From a virus: a stretch of 22,761 nt of DNA. The translations under genes were made by a program, and so were the position numbers. Location of the stretch: positions 1-22,761 of IMG/VR virus record IMGVR_UViG_3300037882_004998, one strand, 5' to 3'. How positions within the stretch are numbered: position 1 is the first letter of the stretch; the number at the start of each line of letters is the position of its first letter. Under the pieces are notes generated by a model that saw only the letters and a program-made list of their open reading frames with translations, searched no databases and had not been told where the DNA came from. Shown in pieces: positions 6,464 to 13,749 of this stretch.

Positions 6464-7534
6464 ATGGCAAAAAGTAAAATCATATCGGAGCCTAAAAAGC
6501 TCTATGTTCAAAAGGCGGGTACAGAAGCAAGCGTGTTTCTGTATGGGCTTATTGGTGACTGTTACGCTGAGGATGCGGACAAAAATATCACGGACTTGGA
6601 TTTCATCAAAACGCTTGAGGAACTAAAAACTCAGGGTGTGATAGATGTGCATTTGCGTATCAACAGCCCAGGTGGTTATACGTCCGATGGTTTGGCTATC
6701 ATTACTTCTATCAAAAATAGCGACTTGAATATCCACACTTGGAACGATGGTCGCGCTTACTCGATGGCAGCCGATATTTGGTTATGTGTGCCTGTTGAAC
6801 GCCGTCACATGTCCAAAAATTCGTCATTGATGATTCACGCGCCTTCGACGGGTTGTTATGGTACTGCGAAGGATATGCGCGAAATGGCAGACCAATTGGA
6901 TACCATCGCGGAAGCAACAATTCAAATGATGGTAGAAGCAACTGGCAAAGATGCAGAAACTATCAGAAAGGAATTTTATGATTATGCCGACCATAATTTG
7001 ACCTATCAACAATGCGTCGAATATGGTCTTATCAACGATGACGGCAGCAATGGATATGCCACCGAAGTCACAAAAACCAAAAACGAGCCGATGAAAGCGG
7101 CTTTTTTCAAATATGCCAGTCAAAAACGCGCTTCTATAAACAGAAGCGACGACAATAACGACGATTCACTTAATAAAAACAACGACGACATGACGACAGA
7201 AGCCTTGAAGCAGGCATTCGCCGACGGCACGCTCAACCTAAGCGATGTCGAGACTATCATTGCAGAAGAAAAAGCGAAGCAACCCCTCAGTACAGGTGTT
7301 GTAAAACAACTTATTGCAGAAGCTGTTGCACCTTTTAGAGCTGAAAATGACGCTTTGAAAGTCCAAATTGACGAATTGAAACTTCGTACTTTGGGTACAC
7401 CTCCACCGCCAACGGGAGGCAGTAGTGCCGAGTCGGATAATGATCCCGACCAAACCAAAAAGTCCGCAGAAATGGAAGCCTTCGAGCGGCGAAACACGGA
7501 GTACATCCGACAAGTGCAAACAGGGCAGGTGTAA
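6464..7534 (+). CDS. ClpP-like prohead protease fused to scaffold domain, 356 aa
   Basis: Residues about 20-195 are a ClpP/S14-type serine protease: LRINSPGG (oxyanion loop, about 64-71), GRAYSMAAD with nucleophile Ser100, SLMIHAPS with His125, and a terminal YADHNLTYQQCVEYGLI in which Asp176 would complete the triad. Such enzymes process scaffold and capsid during prohead maturation. A low-complexity Asn/Asp linker (about 228-242) leads to a helical, coiled-coil C-terminal domain (about 243-356) ending in a Pro/Gly/Ser-rich segment, typical of a scaffold. It lies directly before the major capsid gene, as in lambda-like protease-scaffold pairs. An in-frame ATG at 7190 could start scaffold alone. 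One iterated motif (7283) encodes Pro-Leu-Ser. Confidence 0.88.
   Translation: MAKSKIISEPKKLYVQKAGTEASVFLYGLIGDCYAEDADKNITDLDFIKTLEELKTQGVIDVHLRINSPGGYTSDGLAIITSIKNSDLNIHTWNDGRAYSMAADIWLCVPVERRHMSKNSSLMIHAPSTGCYGTAKDMREMADQLDTIAEATIQMMVEATGKDAETIRKEFYDYADHNLTYQQCVEYGLINDDGSNGYATEVTKTKNEPMKAAFFKYASQKRASINRSDDNNDDSLNKNNDDMTTEALKQAFADGTLNLSDVETIIAEEKAKQPLSTGVVKQLIAEAVAPFRAENDALKVQIDELKLRTLGTPPPPTGGSSAESDNDPDQTKKSAEMEAFERRNTEYIRQVQTGQV
7190..7534 (+). CDS. Possible nested scaffold protein (internal start), 114 aa
   Basis: Met243 of the protease gene follows an AT-rich stretch (TTAATAAAAACAACGACGAC) resembling the leaders of other genes here, and lies exactly at the linker/scaffold boundary. In lambda, Nu3 scaffold is made from an in-frame start inside the protease gene C, so an equivalent product is plausible. 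The predicted product is helical with a heptad region (FRAENDALKVQIDELKL) and a flexible acidic end. The sequence only shows a suitable codon and context; expression is inferred. Confidence 0.4.
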   Translation: MTTEALKQAFADGTLNLSDVETIIAEEKAKQPLSTGVVKQLIAEAVAPFRAENDALKVQIDELKLRTLGTPPPPTGGSSAESDNDPDQTKKSAEMEAFERRNTEYIRQVQTGQV

Positions 7535-7536
7535 GA

Positions 7537-7602
7537 CCCCCCCCCTCAGTAAAAAAGCATTTTTTAAACGCCTTCTAAACAGGCAAATAAACACAAAAAC
7601 TT
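7537..7602 (+). promoter_or_regulatory. Major capsid leader, copy 1 of a duplicated leader
   Basis: This leader shares CCCTCAGTAAAAAA, GCATTTTT and AACGCC in the same order with the leader at 9064-9125, and both genes then begin ATGGCTTTAG. It starts with C8 of the iterated motif 2 nt after the protease stop. An A-rich/T-rich pair around GCA can form a short weak hairpin. It probably supports high translation of abundant virion proteins. Confidence 0.5.
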
Positions 7603-8595
7603 ATGGCTTTAGATATTCTCGGTACGGCGGCAGACTTGCAATTACGTGCCAATATTGTCAAAGACACATTTAACCACCAATTGCGCCAAGACTTCGTTAC
7701 GGGGCAAAAATTGACAACGGTTCGTACACCAGGTACCTATACCGCACCGAACATCGTTGTAGGGGATATGATTCAGGCATACCAAGGTGCTTTTACGCCC
7801 AAAAATTCGGGAACAATTGATGCCGAAAGCACCACGTTGCAAGAAATGAAGGTGGATATTTTGTGGACAGAAGGGCAGCTTAACAGCTTTGTCAAAAAGT
7901 GGAAACCGCAAAACTCGCAGTTTGGTGATAGCCCTCTCAGTAACAAATGGTTCGTTGACTATTTGATGATGAATCACGTTTATCCTTCTTTGAAGCAAGA
8001 ATTGGAAACAAAATTAGTATTCAAAGGTGAGTATGTGGCACCGACTTCTGGTACGCCAGGTGTAACGATTAACTCTTGTGACGGCTTGAAAAAGCGTATC
8101 ACAACAGCCGCTACGGGTGGTCGTTTGACTTATATTCCGATTGGTTCGGTGACATCAACTAATATTTATGACAAAACAATTTTGTTCTGTCGCTCAATGC
8201 CTGAATTACATCAGGACATCGAGGGGGAAATTTGGTGCAGTCGCACCTATTTGCAAACTTTCGCTGATGCTGTTTATGACAAAGGCAAAGCTGTGATTGA
8301 CCCGCGCACCTTGGGCAATTTCAAAGAATACCCGATTCCAAATTCAAACAAGAAATTGGTTTGTTTGCCATCTATGGCGGGTAGTATGGGCTTGGTTTTT
8401 ACAGCAAAACAAGACAATATGCTTATGTTGTTGCCTTCTGCGGATATGAAAGAAAACGCTCAGGTGGACAATATCCTCCCTGTCATCAACTGGGAAACCT
8501 CAAAACGCGAGCTGTATGGTTGGGGCAATTTTCAATTGGCTTTCGGGTTTGAGTATGGTGCAGAGATGTTCGTATCGGATACGATTGCTCTTTAA
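7603..8595 (+). CDS. Major capsid protein (HK97-like), 330 aa
   Basis: This is the shell-forming subunit, assigned on position immediately after the protease/scaffold gene, a typical length, and an HK97-like composition. It has a helical N-terminal arm, an extended region rich in Gly/Thr, a middle segment with SRTYLQTFADAVYDKGKAVIDPRT, a domain ending near KLVCLPSMAG, and a beta-rich C-terminus (LVFTAKQDNMLMLLPS; YGWGNFQLAFGFEYGAEMFV). There is no signal or membrane segment. It has an A-rich leader and a start at ATG 7603. A terminator-like hairpin follows the stop, which would favour capsid over downstream genes. One variant of the iterated motif (CCCTCTCAGTA, 7932-7942) is present. Confidence 0.8.
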   Translation: MALDILGTAADLQLRANIVKDTFNHQLRQDFVTGQKLTTVRTPGTYTAPNIVVGDMIQAYQGAFTPKNSGTIDAESTTLQEMKVDILWTEGQLNSFVKKWKPQNSQFGDSPLSNKWFVDYLMMNHVYPSLKQELETKLVFKGEYVAPTSGTPGVTINSCDGLKKRITTAATGGRLTYIPIGSVTSTNIYDKTILFCRSMPELHQDIEGEIWCSRTYLQTFADAVYDKGKAVIDPRTLGNFKEYPIPNSNKKLVCLPSMAGSMGLVFTAKQDNMLMLLPSADMKENAQVDNILPVINWETSKRELYGWGNFQLAFGFEYGAEMFVSDTIAL

Positions 8596-8598
8596 AAA

Positions 8599-8649
8599 AA
8601 AGAAAGGTTTGTGTGGCTTTAACGGTTTAGCAAACCTTTCTTTATTTTA
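8599..8649 (+). terminator. Hairpin after the capsid gene, possible attenuating terminator
   Basis: A perfect 13-bp stem (AAAGAAAGGTTTG, 8599-8611, with 8631-8643) with a 19-nt loop is followed by TTTATTTTAT, an interrupted T-tract. No promoter cassette follows it, so partial termination that sets capsid mRNA in excess is more likely than a full stop. Confidence 0.65.
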
Positions 8650-8673
8650 TAATTTTTAAAAATTCAATCAAAA

Positions 8674-9063
8674 ATGGCAGAATTAACAGCCGACCAAAAA
8701 GAACTGGCTTCTCTCCGTGCCGCAAATGCTGCCTTGGAAGCCGAAAAAGCAAAGCTCGTTGAAGCGGCAAAAGGCACAAATATTGCGCTGCCTGTCACAG
8801 GTAGTTTCACCGCATCTGTTCGTCGAGACGGTAAAACGGTTGAGGTTAAATACGGCTTCAAAGACGGTTTTCGGTTTATCCGCGATGAAAAAGCGATTAT
8901 CTATCCTGCAGATGTCGTGATGAAAATTGCAAAAGGTGACAATTTGGCAGTCTCTGAAGCAAAAGAGTTTGCTGCAACTGTAAGTTTGACACGCGAATCA
9001 GCACAGGTTTTGTTGCAACGCCTTGCAGATTTGGGGTATTTTGGTTTGGTAGAATCGAAATAA
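8674..9063 (+). CDS. Small coiled-coil virion-region protein, 129 aa
   Basis: Residues 1-32 are a clear coiled coil (LRAANAALEAEKAKLVEAAK). The rest is a compact alpha/beta domain (VRRDGKTVEVKYGFKDGFRFI, then a helical end LLQRLADLGYFGLVESK). There is no membrane segment or catalytic motif. It lies between the capsid and another putatively abundant protein, so a capsid accessory or decoration-type protein is plausible, but no family is recognised. The stop is immediately followed by an iterated motif (9064-9075). Confidence 0.72.
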   Translation: MAELTADQKELASLRAANAALEAEKAKLVEAAKGTNIALPVTGSFTASVRRDGKTVEVKYGFKDGFRFIRDEKAIIYPADVVMKIAKGDNLAVSEAKEFAATVSLTRESAQVLLQRLADLGYFGLVESK

Positions 9064-9125
9064 CCCCCCTCAGTAAAAAAAGCATTTTTGAACGCCCGAA
9101 TACGGCTTAAACATAAAAACTAAAC
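9064..9125 (+). promoter_or_regulatory. Leader copy 2 (duplicate of the capsid leader)
   Basis: It shares CCCTCAGTAAAAAA, GCATTTTT and AACGCC with 7537-7602, and the following gene starts with the same ten bases, ATGGCTTTAG. This implies duplication of the capsid-gene leader in front of a second abundant virion protein. Confidence 0.5.
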
Positions 9126-9689
9126 ATGGCTTTAGGCAATTTTATGCCCGATTGTTCGGGCGAGACACTCAATATTGGCGGCATCGAAGTGGATATTTAT
9201 TTCACTTGCGTGAGCGAACTCGCCAACGATCCAAAATCAAAAGACAAATTGGCTGTCCCTGTTACAACCGCTGGCGCAAGCAATGAAGTGGGTGAAGCCT
9301 ACTCGTTTACGGGTGCGCCAGTTGGTGAAGGTTATTGGCGCAAAATGCGCGTCATTGCTGATACGGGTATGTTGGATACCAAGGGGACGGTGAAAGACGG
9401 CACAACTAAAATTGAAAACAAACTCAAATTCAAACTCAAAGGCTTTGGCAAAGTGGAGAAAGAATTTGCTGAACGGGTTTCGGCATGTTGTGGTTTGGTA
9501 TTTTTGGTAACAGACAAGTCAAGCGTAACGCACGAAATGGGCCGCAAATCAAGCCCTGCAACGGTTGTGAGCTTCACGGGTGGTACGGGCGGCGATTTCC
9601 GTGGGTTTGACTACGAAGTGGATGCAAATGGTCGCTCACCGCGCACGATTGACTTGGTGACGTTCCCACCAGACATCACCCCAAACTAA
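9126..9689 (+). CDS. Abundant-type virion protein (tail tube or decoration candidate), 187 aa
   Basis: The product is beta-rich with many Gly/Thr (SGETLNIGGIEVDIYFTCVS; KLKFKLKGFGKVEKEFAERV; VVSFTGGTGGDFRGFDYEVD), a profile fitting a major tail-tube or capsid-decoration protein. Its leader is a duplicate of the capsid leader, which suggests high expression. The final codons CCA AAC before UAA form the slippery heptamer C CCA AAC (9680-9686). A -1 slip there yields a 217-residue form (see 9686-9778). Function is unproven; tail tube is my first guess because no other candidate for it is obvious apart from the 156-aa protein at 5988. Confidence 0.7.
   Translation: MALGNFMPDCSGETLNIGGIEVDIYFTCVSELANDPKSKDKLAVPVTTAGASNEVGEAYSFTGAPVGEGYWRKMRVIADTGMLDTKGTVKDGTTKIENKLKFKLKGFGKVEKEFAERVSACCGLVFLVTDKSSVTHEMGRKSSPATVVSFTGGTGGDFRGFDYEVDANGRSPRTIDLVTFPPDITPN
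9680..9686 (+). promoter_or_regulatory. Programmed -1 frameshift site CCCAAAC
   Basis: The heptamer matches X-XXY-YYZ (CCC, AAA, C) in the correct register: 0-frame codons CCA AAC are followed directly by UAA. The -1 frame is open from 9653 to 9775. Local stem potential exists downstream (GGTGACACC near 9715; CACCTGATGGTG near 9744), farther away than the usual spacing. Confidence 0.65.
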
Positions 9690-9778
9690 CTACGTCCATC
9701 TCTGCATCAGCGTGGGTGACACCTGATGGCGAATTGTGGACGACACCTGATGGTGAAGTTTGGGTTATTGGTGAATAG
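9686..9778 (+). CDS. -1 frame C-terminal extension of the 9126 product, 30 aa
   Basis: Read in the -1 frame after the CCCAAAC slip, this region adds LTTSISASA and then a tandem eight-residue repeat, WVTPDGEL / WTTPDGEV, ending WVIGE before TAG at 9776. The DNA repeat is a near-perfect 24-bp tandem (9719-9742, 9743-9766). It has no ATG of its own in frame, so it can only be translated by frameshifting, or is the remnant of a 1-bp indel. C-terminal extensions made by frameshifting are known for tail tube and capsid proteins of some phages (e.g. Listeria phage PSA). The repeat resembles a small surface-exposed binding or decoration module. Confidence 0.62.
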   Translation, partial: LTTSISASAWVTPDGELWTTPDGEVWVIGE

Positions 9779-9827
9779 TGAGGGGAATTTTCAATAAAAA
9801 AATTCATATTCTTCGTGAGAAATAGCT

Positions 9828-9866
9828 AAGGTCGTGGCACAAATAGGTGTCATGGCCTTTTTTTTT
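9828..9866 (+). terminator. Intrinsic terminator of cassette D
   Basis: A 13-bp stem with three G-T wobbles (9828-9840 with 9847-9859) runs into a T-tract to 9866. It ends unit C. Confidence 0.9.
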
Positions 9867-9868
9867 GA

Positions 9869-9904
9869 TGTCCGAACTGCCCCCTCAGTATTGTCCTAAA
9901 TTTG
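9869..9904 (+). promoter_or_regulatory. Cassette D promoter: TGTCCG, 32-nt phase, TAAATTTG
   Basis: TGTCC starts at 9869 and TTTG at 9901 (offset 32). The -7 box TAAATTTG is an exact TAnnTTTG match. CCCCCTCAGTA lies at 9880-9890. ATG 9925 follows after 20 nt. Confidence 0.8.
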
Positions 9905-9924
9905 TGCAAAAAAATTGAATCAAA

Positions 9925-10290
9925 ATGTCTGGATTCTTAGAAAAGTTTAATTTTTTCGATACAACAACTCTGTCTTGTAAAGAAGGCGATTTCTTGTTTT
10001 CAACTGATACAGAAGGGAATGGTGGTGAACCCGAAGTCGTGATTTTTGTCACACAAGATGAATTTTCATCTTATTGCCCAACTTCTGATACAGAGATTCG
10101 CCGCAAATGGGCGCAATGGCCCACAGCAAAACTGCGGGTGGCTTCGCCCGACGAAAAGGCGAAAATGATTGGTCACTACCTGACCATGTTGGCAATTGAC
10201 CAAACGCGCATTGACGTAAAGCGCAATTTTTGGGCGAATTTGTCGCTTGGCGAATTGTCATTTAGTTCATTTTTTATGGTCAAAAAATAA
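9925..10290 (+). CDS. Unknown protein, 121 aa
   Basis: First gene of unit D, 20 nt after the -7 box. The N-terminal half is acidic and beta-like (EGDFLFSTDTEGNGGEPEVV). The C-terminal half is helical and rich in Trp/Arg (RRKWAQWPTAKLRV; KMIGHYLTMLAIDQTRIDV; FWANLSLGELS). There is no membrane segment or known motif. It sits 2 nt before the next gene and just upstream of the portal, so a head-tail or portal accessory role is possible. I recognise no family. Confidence 0.7.
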   Translation: MSGFLEKFNFFDTTTLSCKEGDFLFSTDTEGNGGEPEVVIFVTQDEFSSYCPTSDTEIRRKWAQWPTAKLRVASPDEKAKMIGHYLTMLAIDQTRIDVKRNFWANLSLGELSFSSFFMVKK

Positions 10291-10292
10291 TT

Positions 10293-10652
10293 ATGGAAAT
10301 AAGGATTTCTGATTGTTTGAAACGCTTAGAAGGTGGCGAAACCATTGATTTGGAAGTTTGGCAATACGACAGTAAACGCAAAAAAGGCGGTGATATAGAC
10401 CGATTTTCTTGCCAACTTTTGACGGGTATTGAACATCAAACCGTTAGTGGTCGCCCCTTGACGGAATCGGAAAAAGTAGAGGCGGGTTCTGATGATATTG
10501 ATGATAATACACTCCATCATCGAAAGCCAAATCACTCAAAATGGTACACAAGGAATGTACGAATCGTTGTCAATGGGCATCCTTCGAGCATTATTCGCAA
10601 AATACATCCTCTTTTGATAAAATCGTTGAACGGCATCAAAACTGTTCCTTAA
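10293..10652 (+). CDS. Unknown protein, 119 aa
   Basis: It follows the previous stop by 2 nt and precedes the portal by 10 nt, clearly in the same operon. The product is basic and beta-like, with KRLEGGETIDLEVWQYDSKR, a mid-region QLLTGIEHQTVSGRPLTESE, and a C-terminal segment YTRNVRIVVNGHPSSIIRKI. No domain, metal-binding cluster or membrane segment is recognised. Proteins of this size beside the portal are often connector or accessory virion proteins, but that is only context. Confidence 0.7.
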   Translation: MEIRISDCLKRLEGGETIDLEVWQYDSKRKKGGDIDRFSCQLLTGIEHQTVSGRPLTESEKVEAGSDDIDDNTLHHRKPNHSKWYTRNVRIVVNGHPSSIIRKIHPLLIKSLNGIKTVP

Positions 10653-10662
10653 CGACCACAAT

Positions 10663-12039
10663 ATGACACAAAAACAATCCAAAATAGCCGACAAAGACAC
10701 CGTGATTTCCCTTGTGATTGGCGAAAATGCGGAAGGCAAACTTCAGGTTATTCCTGAACTGAGTGTCCGTACATTGCAGGATATTGAGAAGAAATACAAC
10801 GCGCCTAATTTTCCGCGCACAGAGGCAACTAATCCTCGAGGATGGGCGGAATGGGGAGGCTCTGATAATTTGCCGAATTTTATTGACCGTCGCATTGCCA
10901 GTGTGCCATTTGCAAAGCGAGTTTTGTACCGGATGGCGCAAGACATGTGTGGTAAAGGCGTAGTCTTGGTGACAAAAAAGGATTTTTATGAAGGGAATTT
11001 TGTGAAAACCTACCATGTGGACGCGGCAAACTTTTTGGACAAAAATTTTGTCAACACAAAATGGTTGTTTCCTCAGGCATTTGCAAAAATGATGTTTGCC
11101 AACCATTTTACACAAATTGACCTTGATGCCCGAAAAAAAGCGGTTCGTTTGTTTCATTTGGATTCGATGTTTTGTCGCATATCGAAGCAAAATATGTCAA
11201 ATTTTGAAATTGAATATTTGAAATTTTGTGGCAAATTTGGTTCGCTCGAAATGCCTGCGGACAATGATATTAAAACAATACCACTTTACAAATGGTATCG
11301 GGATGATTTTTTCTCTTGGCTAAAAGGGGATTCTTATGCTTATCATTCTAAATCTGTGAATATTGGCACGACTTATTATCCACGACCGATTTGGATAACA
11401 CTTTTGGAAAAAGATACGTGGCTCGATGTGGCTAAAAAAGTCCCCCACAGTATTAATAAGCTCGGGAATAATCAAGTCAAACCAAAGTACCATTTGAAGG
11501 TTTCAGTTGATTATTTTAAGTTTAAGTACCCTGATTGGTCTTCTTATGTGGGTGATAAAGCCTCAAAACGCACCGAATTAATCGATGCTTTTGAACAAAA
11601 AATTGAAGATTCGTTGTCGGGCGCCGATAATGCGGGTAAGATGATAACGACTTATCATTTTGAGGAAAATGGTAAATTTTTGGGCTTGGTTGAATTAGTA
11701 GCGATTGATGATAAGCTGAAAGAAAACAACTGGATACCATCTTCATTGTCTGCGAATAATGAAATAATCAATGCTTTCGGTTATCATGCTTCACAAATGT
11801 CAATGATGGGCGATACTGGTAAAGGTATGGGTGCGGGTTCGGGCAGTGATACGCGGGTTCATTTCAACTCAGGCATTTTGCGAAATACTTTGGAGCAAAT
11901 GGAGTTACTTGAACCACTCAATCATATTTTTCAAATCAATGGTTGGGATGTCGTGGCGATGATTGATGATTTAGGGCAAACGACAACAGACAAAAGTAAA
12001 TCAGGTATTGTTTCAAATAAAGATTTAACACCACAATAA
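10663..12039 (+). CDS. Portal protein, 458 aa
   Basis: The portal forms the dodecameric vertex through which DNA enters and leaves and on which the terminase docks. Length is typical. Characteristic features are an N-terminal segment WGGSDNLPNFIDRRI, which matches the W-G-x-x-N-x-x-P motif common in Bacteroidota phage portals, a central region with YYPRPIWITLLEKDTW, an alpha-helical stem region around 295-335, and a C-terminal segment with INAFGYHASQM followed by a Gly/Ser-rich tunnel-loop-like stretch (GDTGKGMGAGSGSDTR). The gene lies downstream of the capsid gene instead of between terminase and protease, which is unusual. A variant iterated motif (11442) is present. The next ATG is 1 nt after the stop codon. 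Confidence 0.78.
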   Translation: MTQKQSKIADKDTVISLVIGENAEGKLQVIPELSVRTLQDIEKKYNAPNFPRTEATNPRGWAEWGGSDNLPNFIDRRIASVPFAKRVLYRMAQDMCGKGVVLVTKKDFYEGNFVKTYHVDAANFLDKNFVNTKWLFPQAFAKMMFANHFTQIDLDARKKAVRLFHLDSMFCRISKQNMSNFEIEYLKFCGKFGSLEMPADNDIKTIPLYKWYRDDFFSWLKGDSYAYHSKSVNIGTTYYPRPIWITLLEKDTWLDVAKKVPHSINKLGNNQVKPKYHLKVSVDYFKFKYPDWSSYVGDKASKRTELIDAFEQKIEDSLSGADNAGKMITTYHFEENGKFLGLVELVAIDDKLKENNWIPSSLSANNEIINAFGYHASQMSMMGDTGKGMGAGSGSDTRVHFNSGILRNTLEQMELLEPLNHIFQINGWDVVAMIDDLGQTTTDKSKSGIVSNKDLTPQ

Positions 12040-12040
12040 A

Positions 12041-13054
12041 ATGGCTCAATTATTTAGTAATATAGAGGAGTTTCGTGCTTCTGGTGGCGCGGTTGACAAC
12101 GACGAGGCGATGTTGGAAAGCATCGAAGCGGATATTGATGCGGCGATAAACGAGCATTTGCGTCCATGGCTCGGTGATGACTTGACGGATAGTATGATTG
12201 ACGCTTACCCTGATGCGGTAGCCCCCCTCAGTATTTTGACCACAAAAGTACAAGTTGCACTTGCCCCTTTGAGCCTGTTTCATGCGGCAAAAACGAAGAA
12301 TATTCGTTTTAACACTGCGGGTTTGGTACGCCCCGAAAATGTGCCGTTCCGTTACCAAGAGAATGACTACAAAGAGGAAATGTTGGTTAGAGGGTATGAG
12401 TCTATCGAACTTTTGCTGAAATACTTGGATAAAAACGCGGCGAGCTTCACGAATTGGGATAAAAAGAACAAACACCGTAGCTTGTTTTTGCGCTATGCTT
12501 CTGATTTTCGAGATGCTTCATCGCATCGTTTATCGCGTTGGACTTTTGAAAACTTACGGGCCATCATTGATGATGTCGAGTTTTATGCGATTGAAAAATT
12601 ATTGCCAAAACAATTTTTTAATCGTTTGAAAACGGGCATGGGATTGACTGATAAGGAAAAAGAGGTTGTGCGGTTGATTCATAAAGTGATTGCTAATTTT
12701 ACAATTGAGGAAGCGGTTAGAAGGAACCGGGTGCAAATCAATGGCGGTAATATTTTTAATGTTTCAGAAACAAGTGAACAGGCGAGTCAAACGCGCCGCA
12801 CAGCCGACCCCCTCAGTATTGAGCGCACAGCAACATATCAGAATTTGGCAGCTGATAGGAATGTGGCACGTTTGAGGGCTTTTATTGAAGCGAATAAAGA
12901 TGGTTTGGGCTTGTGTTTTCATGTTTCCGTGAATGGTTTGAACGCCGATACAGACGCATGGGGATACGTGCCACCACCTAAAACGGATATTGAAATACAA
13001 ACCGCTTATGAAGTAATAGAACTAATGAAGCAACGCCGAGTTGTCTCTCTATAA
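12041..13054 (+). CDS. DUF6712-like head-tail connector candidate, 337 aa
   Basis: The N-terminal 150 residues resemble DUF6712 proteins of Bacteroidota phages: an early LFSNIEEFRASGG, a helix ending HLRPWLG, a helical stretch TTKVQVALAPLSLFHAAK, a short ISFNTAG-like turn (IRFNTAGLVRP), and then GYESIELLLKYLDKN. That family is usually near portal and connector genes, suggesting an adaptor role between head and tail. The C-terminal half (about 150-337) is a helical, Arg-rich segment with low similarity to anything I recognise. Two exact iterated motifs (12222, 12808) both encode PLS. A terminator follows at 13093. Confidence 0.62.
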   Translation: MAQLFSNIEEFRASGGAVDNDEAMLESIEADIDAAINEHLRPWLGDDLTDSMIDAYPDAVAPLSILTTKVQVALAPLSLFHAAKTKNIRFNTAGLVRPENVPFRYQENDYKEEMLVRGYESIELLLKYLDKNAASFTNWDKKNKHRSLFLRYASDFRDASSHRLSRWTFENLRAIIDDVEFYAIEKLLPKQFFNRLKTGMGLTDKEKEVVRLIHKVIANFTIEEAVRRNRVQINGGNIFNVSETSEQASQTRRTADPLSIERTATYQNLAADRNVARLRAFIEANKDGLGLCFHVSVNGLNADTDAWGYVPPPKTDIEIQTAYEVIELMKQRRVVSL

Positions 13055-13092
13055 GATGTATGTTAATTTTTAGCGCGTCAAGAACGCTGTTG

Positions 13093-13120
13093 AGCCATGT
13101 CTGCAAAGGCATGGCTTTTT
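13093..13120 (+). terminator. Intrinsic terminator of cassette E
   Basis: A 9-bp stem with one wobble (13093-13101 with 13108-13116) and loop TGCAAA runs into T5. It is related in sequence to the terminator at 3864. Confidence 0.88.
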
Positions 13121-13122
13121 CA

Positions 13123-13158
13123 TGTCCGAAATACCCCCTTTGTATTGCCGCAATTTTG
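13123..13158 (+). promoter_or_regulatory. Cassette E promoter: TGTCCG, 32-nt phase, CAATTTTG
   Basis: TGTCC starts at 13123 and TTTG at 13155 (offset 32). The spacer holds a degenerate motif (CCCCCTTTGTA, 13134-13144) at the same 11-nt offset as in cassettes B, C and D. ATG 13171 follows after 12 nt. Confidence 0.72.
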
Positions 13159-13170
13159 GGGCAAAAAGAC

Positions 13171-13749
13171 ATGTCTGTTTTATTATCTTTTGTCAATACT
13201 TATTGTCGGTATTTCGAGTACATTGCTAAAATGCACCCTTCTTTGCGGCATCGTACAGAGTTAGGCAGTAAGACGTTTAATGTGATTTTGCAGCGCGATA
13301 TTAAGGAGTTGGATATGGCGCGGGTTGACATCAATGCGGCAGCGGATTATATCCTTTTGTCAATTATCCCAACCGATGAGACTGTTCCGACAGAAGATGG
13401 CAATACGATGCGTGTGCATACAGGCGGCTTCTATGTCCTAAAAAAATGTGCGCCACGCACAGAGCGAAAAAATGAGTGGCAAAACGCGATGTATGAGTGT
13501 GAAGTTTTAGCGGAGCATATTTTACAACGCATGGTCGCCGATTCTCAAAGCGGACACCCTCTTTTTCATCGGCAAGCCGACAGGTATGAATACTTGAATG
13601 CACGAAAAACAGAGCGTGTCGTTGAAGAAAAATGGTTTGGCTATTTAGTAACGTTTCAATTTAAAAATATACTACCCGATTGCCCTCGTTTGGCTTGTGC
13701 TTGGCTCGATGGCGGCGATGGTGGTAGAACACCACATCTTTTTGTATGA
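13171..13749 (+). CDS. Head-tail joining or tail terminator candidate, 192 aa
   Basis: ATG 13171 is preferred over an upstream in-frame start at 13060, which would run through the terminator and promoter. The protein has an N-terminal helix (LLSFVNTYCRYFEYIAKMH) and a beta-rich core (FNVILQRDIKELDMARVDIN; AADYILLSIIP; MRVHTGGFYVLKKC). A helix follows (WQNAMYECEVLAEHILQRM), and the last part has the form EKWFGYLVTFQFKN. No catalytic motif is seen. Its place after the connector gene and before the large tail genes suggests a tail-terminator or joining protein. The stop overlaps the next start as ATGA (13746-13749). Confidence 0.62.
   Translation: MSVLLSFVNTYCRYFEYIAKMHPSLRHRTELGSKTFNVILQRDIKELDMARVDINAAADYILLSIIPTDETVPTEDGNTMRVHTGGFYVLKKCAPRTERKNEWQNAMYECEVLAEHILQRMVADSQSGHPLFHRQADRYEYLNARKTERVVEEKWFGYLVTFQFKNILPDCPRLACAWLDGGDGGRTPHLFV

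Noticed and set aside
7120-7594. Long minus-strand ORFs opposite the protease gene and elsewhere
   Set aside because: They are antisense shadows of well-supported + strand genes, without leaders or recognisable protein features.
13060-13170. Upstream extension of the 192-aa gene to 13060
   Set aside because: It reads through the terminator stem and the cassette E promoter; ATG 13171 fits the promoter.
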